Origin: Phycomyces blakesleeanus NRRL 1555(-)
Lineage: Eukaryota > Mucoromycota > Mucoromycetes > Mucorales > Phycomycetaceae
Direction: 5' to 3'
Assembly (NCBI RefSeq): GCF_001638985.1
Contig: NW_017265151.1
Span: 497,757-561,756 of the forward strand
DNA: 64,000 nucleotides
In this document: piece by piece, positions 21,292 to 31,429 of the stretch
Position numbering within the stretch: position 1 is the stretch's first letter
Layout of the letters: every line of letters begins with the position of its first letter
The notes under the pieces: generated by a model
Seen by the model: only the letters and a program-made list of their open reading frames with translations
Database searches by the model: none
What the model was told of the DNA's origin: nothing
Made by a program: the position numbers and the translations under genes

Positions 21292-22313
21292 CACTGGAAA
21301 AAAGTAGAAAAATACTGACGTGTATATATGGGCAAACGGTACTGGAATAACGTGATATATCATAGTTGATATTTTTTTCCACTAGGTTTTAAGGTCATCT
21401 AGCACTGTATGTGCGAGACTTACAAACACTACAGTATATGTAGATGGGGGGTTCCGCAAGTAAGGTTTGGTAGCACTTTTGATATACTCGTTATGCTTAA
21501 TAAATAAATAAAAATATTTAAAACTACGGATTTATCTCGGTATTCTTGACACAGAACAGGAAAGGTCAAAGACGGATTACATCATGTATATTGCTCCAAT
21601 GGTTTATCTGTACTACACCTCACCTTTACTGACCACCTTTACTGACCACCTATACTGACAGTTCTTTAAAACCTCCAATCATCAACAGCATAAAAACACG
21701 TCTTTAAAATTATGGACCAGTAATATGTTCTTTATTTATTTGGTTTCCCGTTCTTGTTAGGTTGGTAATAGTTTATGCTTTTATTTTTATTGGAAAGAAT
21801 AGAATGTTTCTAGGTTTCAAATCTAATAAAGCTATTCTATATTCTCGGCTACTTCTTGCTCGGCAAGCTTGTTATATTTGGGATGAAAAATTTTCTACAA
21901 AAAACAAATACCTGAAGAAAATGAGGTGCTCGTTACCTTTTTTTAGGGGTAAGAGCAGTACTCTTTGAGAATAGATAAAACATTAGTGATGGGAGTGCGT
22001 GCGTGTTTTATACTGCAAATTTTATGGACTAATTAATACTTACATTGGAAGTACCCAGTACAAATAGACAAAGAAATAAAACATTTACAGTAAAGCACGG
22101 GATTATGATTTCTTTGACTATAAAACGATAGGAAAGAATTAATTTTTGTGAATTGCGTGATAGAATAATTGATTTACATACCAAAGGCAAAGGATTTCTT
22201 TGCAGACCAAGATATTATCTGTAAAGTGGTAATATCGTCTCTAGTAGAGAATATACATTAATATACAGTATAAATAATATTATTGTATTTATAGAAGTAA
22301 ATAAAAGGCTTAC

Positions 22314-22762
22314 CATGGCAATGACGGTAGCATGGGATGGAAGTTCTTGAGGAATGGCACGTTCGTAAGAGGGATGTTCATCTATAATAGAAATTATATT
22401 CAGTTAGATAAATATTAAAAAGAAATAGATTAAAATAAAATAGAATATTACCGTGTCAATATCCGTGTTTGATTGTAGAGAGTATTTTTGGCGATGTGGC
22501 CTATATTAAAGAAAGAAAAAAGTCAGAATGATTGTATGGAATGATGGCATAAAGTATATTTACTAACCCTGGCTAATCCGGATGACTGTTGTGAAGATGG
22601 CGCATCAGAATGAGACAAAGAGTGAGTTTCTATGACATTAAAATATATTGTTATTTTTTAGTTATACATAAAGAAGTATATATTTCTTTTAAAACAAAGA
22701 AAGTGCCTTACCATAAAACCTTGCGAGTGTAAAGAGTGAAGAGAGAGAAACAGATAGAATAC
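22314..22762 (-). CDS. Possible gene C exons of the type II element
   Basis: On the minus strand four exon-like blocks are bordered by good splice signals: 22712-22762, 22568-22629, 22452-22500 and 22314-22381, each preceded by an AG acceptor after a T-rich tract and followed by GTAAGG, GTTAGT, GTAATA and GTAAGC. A frame through the first three reads YSICFSLF, then THSLSHSDAPSSQQSSGLAR and QKYSLQSNTDIDT. I could not resolve the start, the end or the phase into the fourth block. Its place (divergent from gene B) matches gene C of the type I element. No family is recognised. It could be a spliced non-coding transcript. Confidence 0.35.
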
Positions 22763-24146
22763 CTATGACAGACAAAAAAATTAATTCTTTTGTTCTTTGT
22801 AAAGAAGTATTTTGAACCAAAAACAATCTTACCAGAAAAATTTGCAAATATAACAAGAATTGAAAAGAGAGAGAAAAGAGGGAAATAACAAAAAACGAAT
22901 AAAAAAAGTAAAAAAAAAAATCTTAAAAAAAAAAGAAAAAAGTGTGTTTAAAACAAAAGACTAAAATGATTTCATCAAGTCCCAAAGCAATATGAAAACC
23001 GATTTACATCCCAGTCATTACAAGAAGTATTAATAGAGATTCGTATATCAAATATATTTTGAATATATATAATAATCATACCTTTCATATAATACACTTT
23101 CCCTTGCTCTTACTCTCTTGCTACTTACTACACTTATACTCCCAAATCAATACACTTGTTCTAACAATTCAAGTATGTAAACTTGATACGATTTATTTTT
23201 AATTAAATTTACATAAATTTAATTGTAGAATGACAGCAATAATAATAATATAATCTGAAAATAATTATTATAACCTTTCATTTTATTATATTCTGTAGAC
23301 AATGACTAACACAAGACGTGAACGTGCAATTGCCCTTCGTCCTGTTGAGATTACCAATCAGCAGCTTATGGAAATACTTTCTACTGTGAGAGCTGATATG
23401 TCTACCGTAAAAGGACAGATTGGCAATGTTGAGCAAACTCTGACCAACATGAATGGCAGAATTGGCGTTCTTGCCACCACCAGCACCGACACCATCAGTG
23501 CCATAGATAGTTTGGCCAGAACTCCCCTTGCTGCTCCTGTGAGAGCCGAACTCACTGTTGCTGCACACTGGAAAAATAGGGTAATTTCATCTATGGCGTA
23601 GGGTACTATTATTTGTGGAGTGGTAGCTTAAATTTCCATCACTTTTGTCTTTTTATTTTCGACGGCGATGATAATGCTCGGTCTGTTTTATTGGATAAAA
23701 AAACGAGTTTACTCTTTTTTGTAAAAAATGTCTGCGAGATTTCTTTTTGGGACTTGTAGCCATGTCGCAGAGTCAATAGTTGTAGGAAACTTAAGCCAAA
23801 TGATATCTTTTGAGTGAGATAATAAAGCTTTTTATTGTTGTAATATTTATTTATAAGTATGATGAGGTTAATGGTCGTGATATTACTACAAATATTTTTG
23901 TTGTATATGCTCTACAGCCAATAAAATGTACATGACGACATGTTTTAACAAAAGCGTGTATTATTGTATTTTAGAATGAGGCAATCAATTACTGTTTAGA
24001 GAACTGCCCATTTTAATAACCGGAATAAACTATGTCATTTTGGAAGCTGGTATAATTTGGAAAGATATATATTAAATTGTGTTCCTGAACAATTTTCTAT
24101 TCTTGTCAATTCTAAAGACTTAAAAAATAAAACACACGCACACAAT

Positions 24147-27100
24147 ATGTCAAACAACAACAACAATTCAGAATGCAAGTGCTCTAAATGCTCTTCCAAT
24201 AGCATGGGATTTGTTTTGGTGTCTACCCAAACACTCAGAAGACATGCACAACAGGATATCGTGAGACAATATCAGTCAGGATCTTCTTGTAAGTTCAAAT
24301 TTAAGAAAATTATTATTGAGACAATTTTAATTAAATATTTATTTTCATATAATATAGCCTCAGTTATAGAAGTAATGTCGAATGACAATGACATGGAGAT
24401 TGACTTTGAAGACAATGTTGATGCCGAAGATCAAGTTGAAGGTATGCATAGTATTTTTATTAAAGTTTTATAATCATTTATAATATCTAATAATTTGATT
24501 CTTTTTTACCTAACAAAACAGCCGAAGACTTACCTCTTTTTGGCATTGATTCCTTGTTTGATTCTGAAAGCGAAGATGAGGGTGTCATTGAAGCAACCAT
24601 TTTGGATATTTCTGACGATGAATCTGATGATGTTAGAGGTTAGTACAAAAAGCACATATAAATCAATAAAGTCAACAAGTATTGATTTTTTTTTCAAATA
24701 GAACACTTTTCTTCATCCAATATGCCAGTCGATCCTACTCATGCTTTCATTGCTTCTTTTGCTGCCTTCTTCATATCCAAATATGTTGTCAATTCTGGTG
24801 GTGCTGTTCTGTTAAAGTTTCTTAACGAAGTATTGGCACACTTTGGACAGTCTTTCCGTCTTCCCCTCAGTATGAGTGGTGTCAACTCTATGACCGGTCT
24901 CAGCGACGTGACTCGAGGTGTCCAGCGGTTTGTTGCATGTGGCGATTGTAACAAAGTATATGAAGAGTCCGATGTTGTTCCAGAGTGCTGTAATTTCGAG
25001 AGACTCTCTGGTAGAGAATGTGGAAACGCTCTTTTCTTTGCAACATCAAGAGCCTTGACTATCCCCAAAAAGATCTACATGTATAACTCCATAATCAAAA
25101 CATTGTCTATCCTTTTTTGCCACCCTGGATTCGAAGACACCATCAACCATTGGAGAATCAGAGTGCAAGTTCCAGGCATGATGTTTGACATTTACGACAG
25201 TACGAAGTGGAACAGTCTGAAGGATAGCAATGGTTTACCGTTTGTGAATCATGAGCGCTCCATAATGCTTACCATGAACATCGATTGGTTTCAACCTTTC
25301 GATGGGGTCACTTACTCCTGTGGTGCGATATACCTTTGCATCAACAACTTGCCAAGATCGGAATGGTACAAGAAGGAGAATGTTGTTCTCGTTGGTCTCA
25401 TGCCAGGGCCCAAGGAAGCAAAGACAAGTGAGATCAATCACTACCTCCGTCCCCTTGTTGCGGAACTCAACCAGTTGTATGGCGGTGTGGTGATGCCTAC
25501 CGTACAGTGCCCATCTGGTGCTCTTGTCCGTGCTGCCCTTCTTCTTGTTGCCTGCGACATTCCTGCTGCCCGTAAGACTTGTGGGTTCACCTCTCATTCA
25601 AGCACATGTGCATGCAATAAGTGCAACCGACAGTTCCCTCGCCTTCCAGACTCCAATGCTGTGGACTACTCTGGGTTCGTGTTTTCTGAGTGGGTGCCTC
25701 GCACTGATGCCGAAAACCGCCGTGATGCTGAGTTGTGGAGAATGGCCAGCAGTGATGCACAGAGAAAGAGATTGGAGAGGGAAAATGGTGTCCGATAGTC
25801 AGAATTGCATGACCTGGTTTACTTTAACCTCGTGGAGTGCACTGTCATCGATCCGATGCACAACCTGTACCTCGGAACAGCAAAGAGGATAATGGAGAAA
25901 TGGAGATCTTCAGGTCTCATCACAGATGCACACTTGGCCGAAATGCAGTTGGATGCTGACAAGCTTGTACTGCCAGAGGACTACACGCCATTAGGGACAA
26001 AGATCGGGCGTGGCTTCCCATTCATGAAGGCCGACGAGTGGAAGTCTTGGTGCTTGGTGTACTCTCCTGTTCTCCTGCGTGATCGTCTACCTGAAGCTCA
26101 TCTCGGTAACTGGACAACGTTTGTCAATGCATGCCAGTACCTCTCAATGCCAAGCATATTCATGGCTCACCTTGATGAAGCCCATCAATCTTTGGAGGCT
26201 TTCTGCAGAGAGTGCAAGAAGTTGTATAAAGCCCCATTCCTTTCGCCAAACATGCATCTCCATCTTCATCTGCGAGAGACTGTACTGAACTTTGGCCCGG
26301 TTTATGGCTATTGGCTTTTTAGTTTCGAAAGATGCAATGGTATCTTGAAAAACTATGCGACAAATAGAAAAGACGGGTTTGAGGGAACCTATATGAAGAA
26401 GTATCTTGAAGAAGCATACCAGGGAGATCTTATTCGCCAAACTTTGCCAATAATTCGACCTGAGCATTCGGCGATCATCCTTGAGCTCACTGCATCCACT
26501 GCCAATTCCATAACCACTTCCACTTCCACTGCCAATTCCATAACCACTTCCACTTCCACTGCCACCTCAATCCAATTCGATATCAATGCTTTTCTTGATT
26601 CTCCTGAGATCAACTTTGATATCGTCAAGGGAAACGAGCCTTTGCCCCCTTCCGCACTTCCTTTAGCTCTAAAGGGGGAGATTTCCATGGATGAATCCGA
26701 GTATGAGCATTTGTTGGAATACTATCGCGAGACATACGATGATCAAACTCTTGTTCATTATCGTCAGGCTGGTCATTCCGATAATTTTGTTAACAATCGG
26801 ATACAGAAGTTTGAATCAATCAATCTTCTTGGGCAAATCTACAAGAGCAAAACGAAGAATCAGCGTGGGTCGTTCATGCAAGCCTTGTTTGAGACAAGTG
26901 ATGGTAGAAGTACCAAGCCATACGCGGGCCAAATTCAGTACCTCTTTGTCAATACTGCTGTAAACTCGTTTGCTGGTCATGCGAGCCAGCATGTATTTGC
27001 ATATGTACAATGGTACAAGGAAGTTTTACTTCAGCCCAGAGCAGGAGAAGGAGTTGAGGTGAATGAGGTGGGGTTCGAAGATGACAGCATGAACAGCATT

Positions 27101-27208
27101 CTCCCAGTGCATAGAATCTGCTATCCAGTTGCAGTAGGCGAGCACCTTGGTCTAGAAGGCGAAGTTCAGATGTGTGTAGTTCCTTTGCCACGAAAAATAT
27201 ATATTTAG
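24147..27208 (+). pseudogene. EnSpm/CACTA Tnp2-type transposase, one nonsense codon
   Basis: Four exons: 24147-24288, 24358-24441, 24522-24638 and 24702-27208, giving 949 residues. The N-terminus has a Cys/His cluster (CKCSKC, then RRHAQQD). Exons 2-3 are acidic. The large exon holds the Tnp2-like core: FIASFAAFFISKYVV, a zinc-like CGDC...CC...C set, FDIYDSTKW, MNIDWFQPFDG (about residue 307), CINNLPR, VGLMPGPKEAK, YLRPLVAELNQLYGGV, C-A-C-N-K-C, then IDPMHNLYLGT, YGYWLFSFERCNG and WYKEVLL near the end. These match the order of EnSpm/CACTA transposases. One TAG at 25796-25798 replaces the Trp that copy 2 still has (TGG). Otherwise the frame is open, so the inactivation is recent. It is transcribed toward gene B. 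Confidence 0.92.
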
Positions 27209-27415
27209 ATTCAAATACAAAAATAAAACACGTATAAAAAAGAAAAATTAATTAATACAGACTAATATATATAGCTGCACGTTTATTTTTTATTATTTCT
27301 ATAAATTTTTGTTTGTACTTGGCATGCTATACATGCATCTGTATACATCATGCTAATCCGTAAACATAAACAAGTAGAAAAAAGACTCTAAAATAGTTGG
27401 CAAGAAAAAAATGAT

Positions 27416-28688
27416 TTATTTTGAAAAGCACCAATCTGGTAAAGTGACTGCCAAATTCTCGGGAATGCTCACTTCTTTCTCATAAGGGATGCGCTTTTTC
27501 AAGCTTTCTGAATTTTTCTTCAAACGGATAACAGTAAGTTCATCAATAGTACTAATAAACGTCTGGAGCTGGTTTAAAGAATAAATAGTATTAATAAAGT
27601 ATTATTATTTTCTTTAAAACATAAATAGATGTTTAACATTACCTCATCAGTTCTCCAGCTGGGACGATATGCCCGCACTTTGTTATCTCCATCCGACTCG
27701 CCATCAGACATCACGTCAATAGAAAGAATATTTCCGCAATCATATCGATTCATGCCCTCATGAATAGCCTCTGTGTATGTCTGGTACGTGATAATACAAC
27801 GGTCAAGAAGCTACCAAAGAGTATTGTATTAAAACATTAAATCAATAGTAAATTAACTTTATTTTAAAACTTACGGTCTTCTTTCTGTTGCGTCTTCTTC
27901 CAGCTTTATTTCTAGCCATAATCTTCTCTGCTGAGGTCCGGAAGACTCGCACTTGATTTTGGTAGTGATTCTTTATTATATTCATAATGACACTCTTTGA
28001 CACATTTGTGCAACATCTTTGAGGTCTCAGGTACTTGAAGAGAGCCAGTGCAAGTGTCTTGTTGTACTTGTTGCCATATGTGCCAGTCATTGACCATGCT
28101 GATCTATTATTATTCTCAGCAACTTTGAGCGGGTCTGTGCTAACAAAGTTCGGTTTCTTGATGTAACTATTGATAAGTTGCTATAAAAACAGTATTAGAT
28201 ATATTAATCAGTAATGTTATTATTATCAATTTACTTACAGAAATCAAGGGATAATGTTTCGCTCCAAGGTCAAGATCATCATCCATGGAAGAAAAAGAAT
28301 CCGCTGGTACAGCAGAAGGCATCACGGAATTTTGGCTGGTCACTGCCTTTTTTATTTCAGCATTTTCAGTCATGAGCTGAAGGACCGAGTTCTTCAAAAA
28401 TTCATTTGTCTTGTTGGACAAATCCAGGCCATTCTTCAAATGAGTTATTGCATCAGTCACTCCTTTTGCATTTTCTTGCAAGGATTGCATCGACACATTG
28501 TTGGCTGCCAACAAGGTAAGGACGTGATCCATTGGGGTCACAGCGACTTGAACTTCAGGGGCTGTGTCAACTGCTACTTCTGGAGTTGGTGTATCAATTG
28601 GAGCAACAACACCTGCAATTGTGCTATTAAGAACAGCATTCATGCGTAGGTTGGGTCGGCGGGGAGCAGTAGGAATACGCTTTGTCAT
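27416..28688 (-). CDS. Gene B of the type I CACTA, intact, unknown function
   Basis: Four exons on the minus strand: 28239-28688, 27875-28180, 27643-27810 and 27416-27568. All introns are phase 0 with GTAAGT or GTAATG donors, giving 358 residues. Exon 1 encodes a basic start (MTKRIPTAPRRPNLRMN), a Pro/Val/Thr linker and a likely coiled coil (LQENAKGVTDAITHLKNGL onward). Exon 2 ends in a very basic stretch (RNKAGRRRNRKK), a possible nuclear signal or DNA contact. Exon 3 has VMSDGES and YRPSWRTDE. The end is LPDWCFSK. It matches gene B of the type II element in exon plan and motifs. It converges with the transposase and shares an upstream region with gene C. A DNA-binding or regulatory partner of the transposase, like plant TnpA, is inference. 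Confidence 0.85.
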
Positions 28689-28883
28689 TTTCTGTTAATA
28701 AAATAAATATTAATAATTTTCAACTAATATTATACAATTCACTACACTTGTTATATCATATTTAAAATTCACATACTAGTAAAGAGGATAAGCGGTGCAG
28801 ATTAACTCTCTACCTTTCATTTGATATTTAAGCACATCTCCCAACCGCTTGATCCACATTTAGACAACTTCTTTTCTAACTCA

Positions 28884-29702
28884 ATGAGGCACAAAGTAGT
28901 ATTTCAAGATGACGGTGGTCATCTTCTTTTGGAGTATTACTTTTTACAGCCCGCATTTTGTCAGGGTCAAACTGGATTTTAAGACAAGTCTTTTTTTTTT
29001 CCTTTTTTTTCTTTTAATAACATTTATTATTGATATTTTCTTTGTTTCTCTTTTGCTTATGTTTTTACAATTTCACTTATAATTTTTTCTTTCTTTTATA
29101 GCTCAATACCAAATATGTGTCTCTTTGTTTGGCTATACTCTGTCTGATATATCAAGGTAAGATATCATTATCTTACAGATCTTTGTTACTCATCATATTG
29201 TTTGTCTAGCCATTGCTACTCATTTCCATTGAGTCTCATCATCTCTTAATCGAACATGATGGTAAGTTTTTTTCTTAAAAAAAATTCAAATTATTCTTTC
29301 GTCGTACTCATAGATATATATTTATTTTTATTATGATTTATTAGTTATGTCTAATATTATGCACGAAGACGTATAATCAGTAATATTTGGTAAGTTAACT
29401 ACAATATATTTAATAAATACGCCTTTACTACATACAATATTAATAATTATTCATTTTTAGAATGTATCTCTATTCAAAGACTACTGGTATTGTCTTGATA
29501 ATTCTGAAGAACATGTTTATATCAATTGTATGTCAGGTCTTCTCCGCCTTGTAAGTATTTATAAAGAAATTTCAATTTAAATCATTTACTAATTCTTCTT
29601 TTCTATTAATCATTTTTTAATAGCATTTCCGCTATTAAAGTATGTATTCCATGTCTACTCCCGGAAGGCTTTAAATTATATATAGCGAGCAAGAAGTATT
29701 AG
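28884..29702 (+). CDS. Possible gene C of the type I CACTA, spliced
   Basis: Several exon-like blocks with good splice signals lie in a row. The first is a start block at 28884 (MRHKVVFQDDGGHLLLEYY). The next, after TTTTATAG at about 29100, reads QYQICVSLFGYTLSDIS. A clear block after TTTTAG (about 29461-29550) reads NVSLFKDYWYCLDNSEEH and is followed by GTAAGT. A last block reads ISAIKVCIPCLLPEGF and ends in TAG. I could not chain all blocks in one open frame, so either my splicing is wrong, the copy is broken, or it is a spliced non-coding RNA. The type II element has a similar unit in the equivalent position. No family recognised. Confidence 0.35.
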
Positions 29703-29906
29703 CGATTATAATAGCTATAGTATCAAAACTGTCGCGAAATTAGGATTTTTATCTAGAAAAGATTTTCCTATCAAATAAAACAAAATTGAACAAAAAATGT
29801 ATAACCCAATGTTTTTCCAAAAAATAAATAAATAAAAGTAAAATAAATAAACAAACCAAAGAGACTTGTTTATAAAAATCTACCCATGCTTTGTTTCTCT
29901 TTTCCA

Positions 29907-30035
29907 TTGTAAAAAAACCTAGTTTCATTGCTTTTGTGTTTAAAAAACCTAGTTTCATCACTTTGAGCACGTATAAAAAACCAACTATCATCATTTCTTT
30001 ATATTGTAAAAAACCTACAATCATCTCTTTGATAG
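29907..30035 (+). repeat. Subterminal tandem repeats of type I CACTA, four units
   Basis: Four units of 31-33 bp share the core TAAAAAACCTAGTTTCATC with substitutions (AAAAACC plus CAACTATCATC or CTACAATCATC in the last two). They lie about 340 bp inside the right end. Subterminal repeats bound by transposition proteins are a known hallmark of CACTA elements. Copy 2 has one unit fewer (63346-63443). Confidence 0.75.
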
Positions 30036-31429
30036 TTTTTAAAGCATTTCTGCAGCCAATAAAAAAACCCGGTAAAAATAATAATATGGGACGCTAGCTC
30101 TTTATAGACCTCAAAATATAACACATAAAGAGGTAGACTCGATAGAAGTAAAGCGTAACTACAATATTTATTCAGTTTCCATAGTTTGCGGACTGACAAT
30201 CGTTCTACATTGGGTTTTCATGTACCCGTTGTTATAATGATATGCATCAGCACCATAGATGATATCGTACCATTGCTCAAAATGATATATCACAAAAATT
30301 GTGATGATATTGGCTCAATCATCTACATTTTTGGTACATTTGATCCAGATGAAATTACCCTATTTTTCCAGTGGCACCTGTTGTCATCTCCAACCATGAG
30401 CCTACCCGTGAAGAATCTAATGCAGTTTATGTGAGTAACATATTATAAAATATTTTATCAATTCATTTTCTCAGGATTTATTTATCAGGCTCATATTCAC
30501 AACCTTATGTGGAAACCCAAGCTTAGCTTGAGAACGCCAGAAAATATCCTGGCCAACAACCTCAAGCCCAGATGGGATACAAATGTTGCTTTCAACAAAT
30601 CTCCCAACAGGGAGATAGCCGAGAGACTTCTTTCTAACCTTGAGCGCAGGTTTGGTTCCTCTAGTATGAGATGGAGTGACCTCCAAAAGAGGTTGCACAC
30701 CAACTTCACTAGTAGAACCCGTCGTGAGAGAATGTCTGATGATGAGATAGCGGAAACAAACGCTCTTACACGAAGAGCAGCCCGTGCAGATGATGTGAGT
30801 ATTATGCTAATATATATAGTTTATAGTTGAAAATTAAAAATAAAAAGAACAAATTAATAAAACTTATTACTAGAATGAGTGTCGCCGTGTACTGGCCTAC
30901 AAAGACAATAAGAAGGCAATTGATCTTGTAATGCTCAGAGACTGTGCCAACACTCTCCAAAAAGCAGTAATGTCAGATGGAGAGTCTGCCGATGAAATGG
31001 ACGAGGATGGCATAAAACATGTCATTCATATTGTACAACCAGGCTGGAGAAGCGATGAGGTAGATTAATTTGGAGTAATACATTTGTATTGGTGTATTAT
31101 TATATTGAGTGAATTATTAACAAATGTATTTCAGTGCAACCGTTTCATTGCACTTGTTGACACTTATGCTGTCCAGGCCATGGGGTCAAGTGCTAATCAA
31201 AGGATCCGTAGGATCACTACTAGTGTGTCCAACTCAGCAGTCCCGGATAACATTAGCCCCAATTTTCCTCGGTGGGCTCTTAGAGACGGGCTCTAAATAA
31301 AAAAAAATGTTTCTCTCTTTTTATCTACGTATTACTTTTTACATACACAATACTATCAATATATATAGGGAATTTGTTCTGTTTTTTTTGTATAAGAAAA
31401 GGAAATTCAAGTGGGGGTTTTTTTTTATT

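Larger units (their letters stand above)
23566..30373 (+). mobile_element. CACTA element, type I, copy 1 (6808 bp)
   Basis: The ends are CACTGGAAAAATAGGG plus a further 11 bp, inverted and identical for 27 bp, at 23566 and 30373. The flanking 3 bp duplication is GCA (23563-23565 and 30374-30376). The insertion splits exon 1 of gene B of the type II element. It encodes a transposase (24147-27208, plus), gene B (27416-28688, minus) and possible gene C (28884-29702, plus). It is nearly identical to the copy at 56074-63781, so both moved recently. Confidence 0.95.
23302..31296 (+). pseudogene. Gene B of the type II CACTA, split by a type I CACTA
   Basis: Exons: 23302-23565 continuing at 30377-30430, then 30489-30794, 30874-31059 and 31135-31296. 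All introns are phase 0 with GTGAGT/GTAGAT donors and AG acceptors, and removal of the transposon plus one GCA restores the frame. The 323-residue product begins MTNTRRERAIALRPVEI. Residues about 20-75 are a heptad-rich likely coiled coil, and the C-terminal part has VMSDGES and VQPGWRSDE, ending FPRWALRDGL. The type I gene B has the same exon plan (exon 2 is 306 nt in both) and the same motifs. Apart from the insertion I see no stop or frameshift. Function unknown; its place opposite the transposase suggests a second transposition factor. It converges on the transposase with about 133 bp between the stops. Confidence 0.85.

Noticed and set aside
23302..23601. A 99-residue stand-alone gene ending WKNRVISSMA
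   Set aside because: The last residues are read into the CACTA terminus; the true exon continues at 30377.
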